DNA of 64,000 nt from Kiritimatiellota bacterium B12222 (GCA_029719485.1 CP120722.1:1922001-1986000); one strand, 5' to 3'. Shown: positions 39,709-49,280, counted from the first letter of the stretch. The notes: generated by a model not told the origin, from the letters alone. Made by a program: numbers and translations.

Positions 39709-40530
39709 TTAGTTGTCCAATGCGTTACGAAGTTGATCAATGGCGTCCACTACCTGAGGTCCGAAACCTAGCAGTGGTGCGTCATCCATGATAACAAGGT
39801 TTTTGTTTTTGCCGGCGGGTGTGCTGGTAATGCCAGGTAAACTCCAGAGTCCCTGTTCTCCTCCCATGGCGGCGAGACCATGGGTGGTCATCAGAATGAC
39901 GGTTGGGGATGCGGTGACCAGCGCTTCAGGTGTGAGGGGGCGATAGCCGTTAAACTCGGTGACGGCATTGGTGGCGCCTGCCAAGCGGATCATTTCGTCG
40001 GCTGCGGTTCCTGAACCGGAAACATTGGGGGCGCCACTGCCTCGGGCGTAGATAAAGAGAACGTGAGGGGCGGGATCCAAGGGCGGGAGAGGATGGGCAA
40101 TCCGTTCGAGTAGCGGTTGGGCTAAGATGTCTGCTTCGGCCTGTTTGTTCAGCGCTTCACCTATGACCTGAAATCTTTTGACCGCGGCTTCCAAACTTTT
40201 TTCTGAAGTGAGGGTGATGAAAGGGATCTGGGTGCGTTTGATTTTTTGAATGGCTGCGGGTGGTCCTGCATCCTCTGTGCTTAAAATCAGGGAAGGTCGT
40301 AAGGATAATACGCCTTCTGCTGAAAGCATGCGGTAATATCCCACGGTGGGGAGAGGGCTGGTTTCTTGAGGTTGTTGACTTGAGTCGTCTATACCTACAA
40401 GTGCGTTTGCGGCCCCGAGAGCTATTATGGTTTCGGTCACGGGACTTCCCAGCGATATAAGTCTGTCCGATGCTGAAAGATTCGCGAGTACTGTGGTTAA
40501 ATGCATGTAAAACAAAATGTAATATTTCAT
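39709..40530 (-). CDS. hmuT: Heme ABC transporter substrate-binding protein
   Basis: About 273 residues from the ATG at 40530; an in-frame start at 40554 is possible. Signal peptide in the first 20 residues (YYILFYMHLTTVLANLSA). The helical-bundle binding fold shows RLISLGSPVTETIIALGA, VGYYRMLSAEGVLSLRPSLI and NGYRPLTPEALVTASP, typical of HmuT; the heme-ligand Tyr may be in GYYRML. First gene of the heme operon. Confidence 0.9.
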   Translation of the reverse strand: MKYYILFYMHLTTVLANLSASDRLISLGSPVTETIIALGAANALVGIDDSSQQPQETSPLPTVGYYRMLSAEGVLSLRPSLILSTEDAGPPAAIQKIKRTQIPFITLTSEKSLEAAVKRFQVIGEALNKQAEADILAQPLLERIAHPLPPLDPAPHVLFIYARGSGAPNVSGSGTAADEMIRLAGATNAVTEFNGYRPLTPEALVTASPTVILMTTHGLAAMGGEQGLWSLPGITSTPAGKNKNLVIMDDAPLLGFGPQVVDAIDQLRNALDN

Positions 40531-40536
40531 TCGTTT

Positions 40537-40569
40537 GTTATATATGCCAAACAAAAGTGGTCAAACTAA
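40537..40569 (-). promoter_or_regulatory. hmuT promoter with candidate metal-regulator site
   Basis: On the minus strand TTGACC (40559-40564), a 16-bp spacer and TATAAC (40537-40542) form a good sigma-70 promoter. The -35 overlaps TTAGTTTGA (40561-40569 reverse), identical to the site in the divergent metal locus. Transcription would start about at the ATG at 40530, so the message could be leaderless or the real start lies further in. Confidence 0.5.
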
Positions 40570-40738
40570 AACATATGATTTATGAATACAATTTTATTTA
40601 GGGGGTTCTATAGGTTGAAAAGATGATTTTACTGAGCGAAGTGAGGCAAAGCAAAAGGGCTGTGACCTTCAGTGCTTTATAATAGTTTGCATTTATGTTG
40701 AAAAGCATCGCTATCTTCGGTGAGTTGGGAGGATGGCT

Positions 40739-42175
40739 ATGAATATTCTCTTTTTGATGTGTGATCAATTGCGTGCAGATCATGTAGGCTGGCATGCTTT
40801 GTCCAAATGCGAAACGCCTCAGCTGGATCGATTGGCGTCGCAAGGCACGGTATTTGATCGTTGTACCTCTGTTTCTCCTGTGTGTACACCCGCGCGTTGT
40901 GGGGTGTTAACTGGAAAATATCCGCATCAGTTGAGCATGTTGCGCATGTCCGGAGATCTTTCACCGCAACATCCCACCTATGCACGGGCCCTACAAGAGG
41001 CTGGGTATTATACGGCAGGCATTGGTAAGTTTCATTGGTTGCAAACGTGGCCTTGGTCGCGTTCGCGGGGAGCTGGGCTTGATTTAGCGTCGATGCATGA
41101 AGAATTTAAAGCTTTTGGATTTGATGAGGTGTGGGAAGCGACGGGCAAACAACTTGTGGTGAAAAATCGTTGTGACTGGGCCGTGGCGTTGGAAGAGCAA
41201 GGGCTGTTGGAAGGTGTGCGTGATTTTGTGGAAGCGGAAGGGCCGAATAGTAATTTTGCCAAGGATGTGAAATTTACGGGCAAGGCATGGCCGTTTCCGT
41301 CAGAGCTCTATTCCGATGTGGTGACCACGGATAAAGCCGTGGAGGTATTGCGTACGCGCCCTGATGATCACCCCTTTATGTTATTTGCATCCTTGTGCAG
41401 TCCGCACGCGCCCTTTGATCCACCTGCCGAATATCTTGAGAAAGAACCCTACCTTGAGGTTGATGATTTTCGAGGGAAGGGGGCTGACTTAGATGCTGAA
41501 ACCAAACAGCGCATGTACCGCTTGCGCCGTTCCTATAAAGCCATGGTTCGTCTGGTGGATGATCAGGTGGGTCGGTTATTGGATGAACTGGAGGCGCAAA
41601 ATTTAATGGAGAACACTTTGATTGTTTTCACCTCCGATCACGGGGAGATGTTGGGGGACCATGCACGCTTTCAAAAAAGTTCATGGTACAAAGAGTCTGC
41701 CACGGTGCCTTTGGTGATTCGTCATCCACAAGATTTGCAGGCGCGGCGGATAAAAAGTCCTGTAGAGTTGACCGATATTACGGCTACAATTCTCGACGCG
41801 GCAGGGGTGGATCCACAGGCCGCCTTGTCTAAACGCTGGCCGGCTTTTCATGATCGGGTGCCTTGTAAATCGTTGTTGCCGTTGGTGACGGGTCAGACAG
41901 ATCGCCTGCGTGATTTTGTCTTTTCTGAATATGAAACGTGGAGCATGATCGAAACGGAGGAGTGGAAATATATTCGTGAAAAAGGATCGGAAGATCCATC
42001 TCGTCCTCATGAGCGCCTGTTTCATGTGAGTGAAGATCCTGAGGAAACGCAGAATGTGATCATGGATCCTGCATTCAAAGAGGTTTTGGATCTTGCCCGG
42101 CTTCGTTTGGCTTGGGTGTTGGATGAAACGCCCGCTGCTCAAACGACCTGGGCAACTCTGATGCCGGAAGGGTAA
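40739..42175 (+). CDS. Sulfatase family protein (formylglycine type)
   Basis: 478 residues. CTPARCGVLTGKYPHQ is the formylglycine signature C-x-P-x-R, so an anaerobic or aerobic FGly-generating enzyme must exist elsewhere. Metal-binding Asp in LFLMCDQLRADH and the TSDHGEMLGDHARF motif are typical of the arylsulfatase branch. No signal peptide: it is cytoplasmic. The ATG at 40739 has GGGAGGAT six bases upstream and is preferred over 40733. Likely substrate: a sulfated sugar, not identified. Confidence 0.88.
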   Translation: MNILFLMCDQLRADHVGWHALSKCETPQLDRLASQGTVFDRCTSVSPVCTPARCGVLTGKYPHQLSMLRMSGDLSPQHPTYARALQEAGYYTAGIGKFHWLQTWPWSRSRGAGLDLASMHEEFKAFGFDEVWEATGKQLVVKNRCDWAVALEEQGLLEGVRDFVEAEGPNSNFAKDVKFTGKAWPFPSELYSDVVTTDKAVEVLRTRPDDHPFMLFASLCSPHAPFDPPAEYLEKEPYLEVDDFRGKGADLDAETKQRMYRLRRSYKAMVRLVDDQVGRLLDELEAQNLMENTLIVFTSDHGEMLGDHARFQKSSWYKESATVPLVIRHPQDLQARRIKSPVELTDITATILDAAGVDPQAALSKRWPAFHDRVPCKSLLPLVTGQTDRLRDFVFSEYETWSMIETEEWKYIREKGSEDPSRPHERLFHVSEDPEETQNVIMDPAFKEVLDLARLRLAWVLDETPAAQTTWATLMPEG

Positions 42176-42227
42176 TGCTTGAAAGCGTTACTTATGTTTT
42201 TTTAACCAGAGGACATAGGGTGATCTT

Positions 42228-43256
42228 ATGAGTGAACGACCGGTAACGTTGGAAGAAATCGCGCGTCGGGCTGGGGTATCCAAAAATACGGTTTCGGTGG
42301 CCTTGCGCAATCGACCAGGAGTGGGGGAGGCGACACGGGAACGCATAAAAACAATTGCGGAAGAATTAGGCTATCGTCCAAATCCCATGTTATCGGCTCA
42401 TATGCAGCAGTTACGGATGCAACGTCCTTCACAGAAATCAGCAAACATTGCTTTTGTGTATTATCATCCCAACGAAAATGAAGCCTTTCAGGCCGATTTT
42501 TTAAAAGGATTGTGGGCAGGTATGAAGCAACGAGGGGAGTTGTTGGGCTATTCGGCGATGTTGATTTGGGCAGGGAAACCCGGTATGACCAAGGATCGCT
42601 TACGTTCGGTTTTAATTGCCCGCGGGGTACAGGGCATTGTTTTTGCGCCTTTACCTAAATTAAAAAAGCATATCTGTTTTGACTGGGATGATTTTGCCTG
42701 TGCCACATTGGGGCACACAGTGTTACGTCCACAAATGCATCGTGCTTGTAGTAACTTAGCCACCTGTTTAGATTTGGCCATTCGAACACTTAAAAAAAGA
42801 GGGTATAAACGAATTGGCGTATGTATTGATCAGGGGTCGGATATGCGAAATAATTATATCTGGAGTGGGGCGTTGGCCATGCATAAAATGCGTCATCAAC
42901 ATTGGTTATGTGAGGCCTTTATTCACCAATCTCCCTATGACCCTGCTTTTAAAAAATGGTTAAAACAGGAGCAACCGGATGCTGTGGTTGAAGCAGGGTC
43001 GCTGGGACTCTGGGAGGCCTTGCAGGAGATGGGGATTCGGCTCCCGGAGGATATGGGGTATGTAGATGCTTTGGGGAACGATGATGAGGCGTCGCGTCAT
43101 GCGCGAGTGATTCGGCGCTGGAATGAATTGGGGGCTGCCGGATGTGATTTGGTTACCTCTCAATTGATGCGCAATGAACGTGGGCTGCCTCAGAGTCCCA
43201 AAACCATGTTTATCGACGGTATTTGGAAGGAAGGGAACACCATTCGTCCTTTGTAA
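42228..43256 (+). CDS. LacI family transcriptional regulator
   Basis: 342 residues with the N-terminal helix-turn-helix VTLEEIARRAGVSKNTVSVALRN and hinge region, followed by a periplasmic-binding-type sensor domain (IAFVYYHPNENEAF, GIVFAPL, KRIGVCIDQGSDMRNNY). It lies 52 bp after the sulfatase gene, so it probably controls sulfatase or sugar genes. A long palindrome covers its own stop codon. Confidence 0.92.
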   Translation: MSERPVTLEEIARRAGVSKNTVSVALRNRPGVGEATRERIKTIAEELGYRPNPMLSAHMQQLRMQRPSQKSANIAFVYYHPNENEAFQADFLKGLWAGMKQRGELLGYSAMLIWAGKPGMTKDRLRSVLIARGVQGIVFAPLPKLKKHICFDWDDFACATLGHTVLRPQMHRACSNLATCLDLAIRTLKKRGYKRIGVCIDQGSDMRNNYIWSGALAMHKMRHQHWLCEAFIHQSPYDPAFKKWLKQEQPDAVVEAGSLGLWEALQEMGIRLPEDMGYVDALGNDDEASRHARVIRRWNELGAAGCDLVTSQLMRNERGLPQSPKTMFIDGIWKEGNTIRPL

Positions 43257-43275
43257 CATTACGGGTAATGTTACA
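43252..43275. promoter_or_regulatory. 24-bp palindrome at the LacI gene end (candidate operator)
   Basis: TGTAACATTAC and its exact reverse complement flank a two-base GG centre. It starts in the last codons of the LacI gene and is 66 bp before the PEP-CTERM start. LacI-type regulators bind such sites, so it may be the regulator's operator. No T-tract follows, which argues against a terminator. Confidence 0.55.
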
Positions 43276-43340
43276 GAAGTCTTCTGCGAAAAACGGGTAC
43301 GTGTTATGGTTGAGACACTTAAAACCTTTCGGAGAATCTC

Positions 43341-44159
43341 ATGCGTAAACTTATATATTTATCCACGGTCCTGCTCGCGACGAGTGCGGGAATTTTAGCG
43401 GCTGGCGAAATCACAAATTTCAGTTTAAAGGGGCAGGCCGTACCTGCGGGTCCGATATTAGATACGATCACCATTGACGGCGTCCTTTACGATGCCACGT
43501 CGATGGTGAATGGTGAGATGACGGGATTTACTGATTCAGGGCAGGTGCAATTGATGGCTGGAAAATCTACGACCTCAGCCCCAGCGGTCGGCCAGCGCTC
43601 TGATGTGATGTCTGATCTCAGACTCGACACTGCAATGCTGAATATCAACGAAATTGTTTTCACCTTCGATCAGGCCATTTTAAATACAGGCAGTGGTAAG
43701 ATTGATGTGGTCATTTTTGACTGGGGGGCTTTCAATGGTGATGACTTTAGTGTGACCATTGATGGAAACACCATTTCCGGACTGAGTGACGCGAATGTGC
43801 CCACGGGGGGAGATGTGCATACGGAATCGATTTCACTGACCAGCAATTGGTTTGCGACCCCGTCTCCGCATAGTGGTGTGACTACGGTTGATGAATTGAA
43901 CACCATGACTTTTGGTTCGGTGGTCAATAGCAGTTCGGGGGGGACTCAGGGGGTAATTGGACTGGATCTGACTGATTTTGGGGTTGCGATAGGGGGGAGT
44001 ATTACCCAGATGACGATTAGCGAGACGGGAACCGTTTCGGTGGATCCCTCTTTGATTTTGGGAGTGCAAGCGATTCCCGAACCTTCGTCCATCTGGATGT
44101 TGGGACTGGGAGTGATTTCGCTGTTTTTGGGGGGCACAAAAAGGCGTTGCTCACTTTAG
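43341..44159 (+). CDS. PEP-CTERM sorting domain protein
   Basis: 272 residues. Signal peptide ending SAGILAAGE. The C-terminus IPEPSSIWMLGLGVISLFLG followed by GTKRRCSL is a PEP-CTERM signal. The ectodomain is Thr/Ser/Gly-rich and mostly beta, with no recognised family. GGAG precedes the ATG. A palindrome upstream suggests LacI-type control. Function unknown. Confidence 0.85.
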   Translation: MRKLIYLSTVLLATSAGILAAGEITNFSLKGQAVPAGPILDTITIDGVLYDATSMVNGEMTGFTDSGQVQLMAGKSTTSAPAVGQRSDVMSDLRLDTAMLNINEIVFTFDQAILNTGSGKIDVVIFDWGAFNGDDFSVTIDGNTISGLSDANVPTGGDVHTESISLTSNWFATPSPHSGVTTVDELNTMTFGSVVNSSSGGTQGVIGLDLTDFGVAIGGSITQMTISETGTVSVDPSLILGVQAIPEPSSIWMLGLGVISLFLGGTKRRCSL

Positions 44160-44308
44160 GGGCGCGCTCTGGTTGGCTTTCGGGAGAGGGCTGAAGAAAA
44201 ACATCGGGGAAATTTACGAGTTTCCCCATGATATGTAACGTAAATACGGTGAATCGGTTTGTTTTTCCTGTTGCGTGTAGAGGAGGGAAGGTCTAGCTTT
44301 TGCTCCCT

Positions 44309-45007
44309 ATGAGTAATGTTATGAAAATGATGGCTGTGTTTGGAGTGGTGGTGGGACTGATCTGCGGTGTTCACGCAGAGATGGTGGCGGATTGGCGTTT
44401 CAGTGAAAATCCTGGGTTTTTGCAAGATAGTTCAGGTGCTGGAGTAACGTTATCAAAAACGGAGGGGGATATCTCTCCGAAAGAAACCGATACGGCGATG
44501 GAAACGGTTGCCCGGTTTTATGGAGAGGGGTTTTTATTCTCTGAAGATGATGGGCGCTGGGCGGATAACACGATGACGGTGGAGGTCTTGTTTCGGGTGG
44601 AGAATGCGGAGATGGAAGCGGTTCAAACGTTAATCGGAAAGTGGAACCAAGAGAGTCCGGGTACGTCTTGGGTTCTGGGCGTTAAGAACCAGAGAATGAT
44701 CTTTTATATGGCGAAAGAGGGAAGTGAAAGGGAGAGGTGTACGGGGCCTGAGATTATCTCTCAAAAAGTTTATTATGTGGCCTTGGTCATGGATGATCGC
44801 AAGGTCACCTTGTATGTGAAGAACATCACAGATGAGGGCGAGATGTCTAAAAAAGTATATCATGTAACCCCTCGAAAATTTAAGTCGACGGATCTTCCCT
44901 TATCCATTGGTTCGACCTCCCAACCCAGTTCTCCTTTTTGGGGAGAGATTGGACGGGTCCGTATTCATGACACGGCCTTAGATCCTATCAAGTTATTGTG
45001 GTTCTGA
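44309..45007 (+). CDS. Exported LamG/concanavalin-like domain protein
   Basis: About 232 residues. A signal peptide (MAVFGVVVGLICGVHA) is followed by one LamG-like beta-sandwich: MVADWRFSENPGFLQDSSGAG, MTVEVLFRVEN, TSWVLGVKNQ, YYVALVMDDRKVTLYV and GEIGRVRIHDTALDP. Such domains bind carbohydrate or mediate adhesion. The start is uncertain: ATGs at 44309 and 44321, or a TTG at 44300. Only one domain fits, so it may be a binding module alone. Confidence 0.65.
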   Translation: MSNVMKMMAVFGVVVGLICGVHAEMVADWRFSENPGFLQDSSGAGVTLSKTEGDISPKETDTAMETVARFYGEGFLFSEDDGRWADNTMTVEVLFRVENAEMEAVQTLIGKWNQESPGTSWVLGVKNQRMIFYMAKEGSERERCTGPEIISQKVYYVALVMDDRKVTLYVKNITDEGEMSKKVYHVTPRKFKSTDLPLSIGSTSQPSSPFWGEIGRVRIHDTALDPIKLLWF

Positions 45008-45085
45008 AGGAGTCCAGGGCTTTAGGAAACCTTGTGCTGTTGTGTCCAGTGTCCTGACCGCGTGAGGTTTTCCAAAGGCTGGGCA

Positions 45086-46870
45086 TTAGTGAAGGGTTTG
45101 GGTTTTAAGAAGATCTTGAAAGGTGCCAGGGGTGACCGCGAGTTCGTCATAACGGCCATCTTGGACGATTTGACCCTCTACCACCACGAGGATGCGGTCG
45201 AGATTTTCAACAGAAGCCAAGCGATGAGCGATAAAAATGGCGGTTTTTCCTTCGGTTACCCGATTCATCGCCTCTTTGATCAGCTGTTCGCTGAGGGTAT
45301 CCAAGGCGCTGGTGGCTTCATCAAAAACGAAATAAGAGGGATCTGTAAGGAGGGCGCGGGCGATGGCCAGTCGCTGGCGTTGACCTCCAGAGATCATAGA
45401 GCCTCCTTCTCCCAGCAGGGTATCGAGTCCGTTGGGCATCTGTTTGACAAATTCCCAGGCATTGGCTTCTTCTAATACTTTTTGAAGTTTAGCGTCATCT
45501 GCATGGGCATCCACCAGGGTGAGGTTATCACGTAAACTACAATTGAACATATAAGGATCTTGGGGCACGACCCCAAAGCGCCGACGGTGTTCACTGCCTA
45601 GAATGTTTTTCAGGTCGATGTTGTCAAAAGTAATGTTCCCCGATTGAGGATCATAGAGGCGTAAAAGCAATTGGGCGATGGTGCTTTTGCCGGCGCCGGA
45701 GGGGCCGACGAGGGCGACTTTTTGTCCGTATGGAATGGTGATCGTTACATTTCGGAGCACGGGTGTCTGGTTGTATGCAAAGCTGACGTCGTTGAGCTGA
45801 ATATCTCCATTCCGTGGGGGTTCTTCAAAACGTTGTTCGGGTTCAGGCGTGCTGCTTTGGGTGGCCAATAAGTTGCCTAGACGCTCCATGCTCGCTTGAG
45901 AACTACCTTTGAGTAGGGCAATTTGGAAGAAGGTTTGCAGGGGACCTTGTAAGGCAATGAAGGACGTTAAGTACGCGGTAAGTTGACCTTGGCTGATCTC
46001 TCCTCCGAGAAAGCGCCATCCCGCGGTAATACATAAAATGGCGTAGCCTACGTAGAGCACGCTTTCCTGTTTGACTTGTTGGAGATGACTCCGCACATCT
46101 CGTCGGTAGGCTTTCTGATGGATGACTACTAATTCTTTATTAAAGTCTCTGGCGGCACTGTCCTCCACGGCATGCAATTTCATGGCCTGATGCCCGCGCA
46201 ACATATCTGCCACTTTACCGCTCACGGCCGCTTCCGTTTGTTGGTAATCGTGGTGAATTTTACGCATTTGCAAGCGCGCATGGGTTTGGACGGCAAAATG
46301 GACGCCCACGGATAAAATAATGATGCCGGTGAGCAAGAGATCCCAGCTGCCTAAAAAGAGCAGGGTCATGACGAGGCTGACGGCTTGACTGGGCAACATC
46401 ATGGCCACTTGCCGGTAGTATTGTTGGATGTTGCCCAAGGGGGAGCCAAACAAATAACTGAATAATTCACCGCTGTTATGTCGATGATGGAAAGAGATGC
46501 ACAGTCGATTAACATGATTAAAAAAGCGTGCCCGTAATTGGGAGACGCAGTCTTCATGAACTTTGCCGAAAATGCGTAAAGATCCGTGCCAAAGCCAAGC
46601 GCGCATGACGATGCCGACGAAAACATAACATGCGGCATACATGAGCAGGCGTTGTTTTTTTTCATTAATGCTCAAGCCTTCTTTTAAGAGGGCGTCATCG
46701 ATGATGTATTTGGGGACCACATTTTGGAACGCGACCGATATGCCGACCACCAAATTGAGGATGAGTGCGATGATCACGCTCTTCCGGTGGGGGCGGATAA
46801 GCTCTTGCACCATTTTTTTGGCGGTTTGTTGCGCCTCGTTCAGGGATGCAGGCTTGAAAAAGTTTTTCAT
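45086..46870 (-). CDS. ABC transporter, fused permease/ATPase (MsbA-like exporter)
   Basis: 594 residues. Six transmembrane helices occupy residues 30-320; the ATPase has Walker A VGPSGAGKST, signature ISGGQRQRLAIARALL, Walker B YFVFDEATSALD and switch His FIAHRL. As a homodimer it would export lipid or a hydrophobic compound. It begins immediately after the stop of the toroid-repeat gene, so the two are co-transcribed. Substrate unknown. Confidence 0.9.
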   Translation of the reverse strand: MKNFFKPASLNEAQQTAKKMVQELIRPHRKSVIIALILNLVVGISVAFQNVVPKYIIDDALLKEGLSINEKKQRLLMYAACYVFVGIVMRAWLWHGSLRIFGKVHEDCVSQLRARFFNHVNRLCISFHHRHNSGELFSYLFGSPLGNIQQYYRQVAMMLPSQAVSLVMTLLFLGSWDLLLTGIIILSVGVHFAVQTHARLQMRKIHHDYQQTEAAVSGKVADMLRGHQAMKLHAVEDSAARDFNKELVVIHQKAYRRDVRSHLQQVKQESVLYVGYAILCITAGWRFLGGEISQGQLTAYLTSFIALQGPLQTFFQIALLKGSSQASMERLGNLLATQSSTPEPEQRFEEPPRNGDIQLNDVSFAYNQTPVLRNVTITIPYGQKVALVGPSGAGKSTIAQLLLRLYDPQSGNITFDNIDLKNILGSEHRRRFGVVPQDPYMFNCSLRDNLTLVDAHADDAKLQKVLEEANAWEFVKQMPNGLDTLLGEGGSMISGGQRQRLAIARALLTDPSYFVFDEATSALDTLSEQLIKEAMNRVTEGKTAIFIAHRLASVENLDRILVVVEGQIVQDGRYDELAVTPGTFQDLLKTQTLH

Positions 46871-47974
46871 TTACTCGTCTATGGTTTCGTCTCGTTGATA
46901 AATGGGTAATTGACGATAGGGCACGGTCAGCGATAACACGATCATGGATGTACGATATACGGGCGTGTTTTTCTCTGCAGAACTGCCTCCGGATGCATCA
47001 CGACCCCAAGATCCATCTGCTTTTTGGAGGGGGAGGTACCGATTGTATAACCAGCCTCCCAAGGCTTTCCAGTTTTCTCCTCCCATTTGAAACGCGGATT
47101 GGGCATTGTAGTACAAGGCGTAGCATTCGTAATTATCTTTAGGGATATTTTTGTAATGCTTCATGATATAGTCTTGGCCCCGTTGCACTTCCGGAGAGTT
47201 GTGATGTCCGGTCAAATTGAGGCAGAGTACGGACATTCCCGTGAGCGTGATGCGTCCATTTCCTTTACCTTTCTGATAATTGAAGCCTCCATTATCGATT
47301 TGGGTGCTCAACATGTATTTGACGGCGTAGTCAATATTTTCCTTGGGGACCATGGCACCATTGAGTCGGGCAGCCTTCAAGGCCATCAAGGCCCAGCCTG
47401 AGACGGAGAGATCGCTGTCGGAGGAGCGAGGGCTGTAGCGCCAGCCTCCCTCGTGTCCTGATTTTTTCTTTACATCTTGCGCACGTAAAATGACTTGAAT
47501 GGCTTGTTGGAGGCCCTGTTTCACTTTGGGTTCCCGATCGGGATCCATCATACCCGAAACTTCGGCTAAAAAGAGGGTTGAAATATTGTGAGAGTAGAGG
47601 CCTTTATCTTTGCCGTTCGAGGTGAGGATGTAGCCGTCCTCATTCTGTTGTTTCAGCACATAATCGATACACCCATTGATGAATTCGCCATAGCGGTCAG
47701 GGCCTGGGGTATGTCCTGCGGACAAAACAGACATTCCAGCCAAGGCCACAATACCTGCAGATTTACCGTATTCACCAGGGAAACTTCCGTCAGGTTGTTG
47801 GGTTTTGATCAGAAATTCAAAGGCATTATCCAGCGCGATTTCAACTTGCGCCGCATGGGGGGCTAATACGGGAGAGATGGTTTGGGCGGGAAGGGGCGCA
47901 AAGGCGTAAAGGGTGCTTACGAAGATGCCGAGCTGAACGCGAAATGGTCGAAAAGTTGTTAAAAACATCATCAT
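46871..47974 (-). CDS. Exported prenyltransferase/squalene-oxidase repeat (alpha-toroid) protein
   Basis: 367 residues from the ATG at 47974; the open frame upstream to 48211 is not coding-like. A signal peptide (VQLGIFVSTLYAFAPLPAQ) precedes toroid repeats: KTQQPDGSFPGEYGKSAGIV, QQNEDGYIL, GHEGGWRY, STQIDNGGFNY and LQKADGSWGRD, the QW-like motifs of terpene cyclase folds. No Asp-rich catalytic DxDD is seen, so it is probably a binding or scaffold protein, not a cyclase (inference). Confidence 0.75.
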   Translation of the reverse strand: MMMFLTTFRPFRVQLGIFVSTLYAFAPLPAQTISPVLAPHAAQVEIALDNAFEFLIKTQQPDGSFPGEYGKSAGIVALAGMSVLSAGHTPGPDRYGEFINGCIDYVLKQQNEDGYILTSNGKDKGLYSHNISTLFLAEVSGMMDPDREPKVKQGLQQAIQVILRAQDVKKKSGHEGGWRYSPRSSDSDLSVSGWALMALKAARLNGAMVPKENIDYAVKYMLSTQIDNGGFNYQKGKGNGRITLTGMSVLCLNLTGHHNSPEVQRGQDYIMKHYKNIPKDNYECYALYYNAQSAFQMGGENWKALGGWLYNRYLPLQKADGSWGRDASGGSSAEKNTPVYRTSMIVLSLTVPYRQLPIYQRDETIDE

Positions 47975-48077
47975 AAGGTATCTCTCATCTAGGTATGCTG
48001 GTTTCAGCGGAAAAGCTATTCGGAAGGGTAAGGGTTTACCATGATCTGAATTTGGAACCAATAAGTTCCTTTCGGAG

Positions 48078-49280
48078 ATGGGCTTTTTTTTGTTTGTCGT
48101 TGATTGTCGGGTAGAGGCGTGGCAGATTGCGCGGGTGAAAGAAACCGTTACTCTAACTTGTGCGAAAGGTGTGGCCCCCATTTTGGCGGCTGAAGTGAAG
48201 GCGTTGGGCATGGAGATAGCATCGGAAGATGTTGCTGCTGTTCTGGTTAAGGCAGATTTGCAGGAGCAAATGCGCCTTTGTTTACGCCTGCGAACTGCTC
48301 ACCGTATTCTCGTTCCCCTGATTACCTGTCTGGCGCGTTCCCCCAAGGAACTTTTTCGCCGAATTGCAGACTTTGCCTGGGAGGACCATTTGGGTCCTGA
48401 TGGCTATGTGCGCATCCATGGATACGTGAATAACGAAGAAATTCGGGATCAACGTTTTGCTTTTCTGACGGTGAAAGATGCGGTCATGGATCGTTTGCGG
48501 GATAAGTACGGCCGTCGTCCGGATTCAGGTCCAAGTGATCATGGGGCCTCTATTTATTTGCACTGGAACTATGAAGAAGTGACGATTTCTCTCGATTTGG
48601 CGGGGCGTCCGCTCTCCAAACGTGGATACCGGAGTCGTGCCGGCGATGCTCCCTTGCAGGAGGCACTGGCCGCGGCTCTATTGTTGGCCGGCGGTTGGCC
48701 TAAAGATGTACCCTTGTGCAATCCCATGGGTGGATCCGGCACCATTGCCATCGAAGCGGCTTGGCTGGCTCAAAATCGTGCACCTGGTTTGTTGCGTGAT
48801 CATTTTGGATTGTTTTCTTTGAAACGCTTCAACCAGACTCTCTGGGAAAAAGAAGTGGAGGCTGCCAAAGCGGAACTGGTGCCCGAGTGGGAAGTGCCGG
48901 TGATTTTTTGCAGTGACAAAGATCCTACGGTGATCGAAGTGGCCAAACTCAACGCGCGTGACGCTGGGGTGGAGCACTTGATCAATTTTGAGGTCTGTGA
49001 TTTTAGAGAATCGACTGTGCCCGAGGAATCCAGTTGGGTGGTGATGAATCCTCCCTACGGGCTGCGCTTGGAAGAAGACGATTTGACGGGGCTCTACCAT
49101 GAAATAGGCTTATGGCTCAAAAGCTTGGATCGGGAAGGACAGGGCTTGGTGTTTACGGGTAATTTACCGTTGGCCAAACGTTTTGGACTCAAGTTGGCAC
49201 AAAAGCATATGCTGTATAACGGACCCTTAGAATGTCGTTTGCTTGGATTTGAATTACGAAAGCCGGGAGCGAAAGCTTGA
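48078..49280 (+). CDS. THUMP-domain class I rRNA methyltransferase (RlmL N-terminal-like)
   Basis: 400 residues. The THUMP/FLD region (TLTCAKGVAPILAAEVKALG, KRGYRSRAGDAPLQEALAAAL) is followed by a Rossmann methyltransferase with the SAM motif CNPMGGSGTIAIEAA and the catalytic NPPYGLRLEED motif that targets N2 of guanine. Probable role: 23S rRNA m2G modification. A GTG start at 48135 is possible. It overlaps the next gene by 4 bp. Confidence 0.85.
   Translation: MGFFLFVVDCRVEAWQIARVKETVTLTCAKGVAPILAAEVKALGMEIASEDVAAVLVKADLQEQMRLCLRLRTAHRILVPLITCLARSPKELFRRIADFAWEDHLGPDGYVRIHGYVNNEEIRDQRFAFLTVKDAVMDRLRDKYGRRPDSGPSDHGASIYLHWNYEEVTISLDLAGRPLSKRGYRSRAGDAPLQEALAAALLLAGGWPKDVPLCNPMGGSGTIAIEAAWLAQNRAPGLLRDHFGLFSLKRFNQTLWEKEVEAAKAELVPEWEVPVIFCSDKDPTVIEVAKLNARDAGVEHLINFEVCDFRESTVPEESSWVVMNPPYGLRLEEDDLTGLYHEIGLWLKSLDREGQGLVFTGNLPLAKRFGLKLAQKHMLYNGPLECRLLGFELRKPGAKA

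Noticed and set aside
47975..48211. N-terminal extension of the toroid-repeat protein
   Set aside because: A clear signal peptide follows the ATG at 47974, and the extension is antisense to the methyltransferase start.
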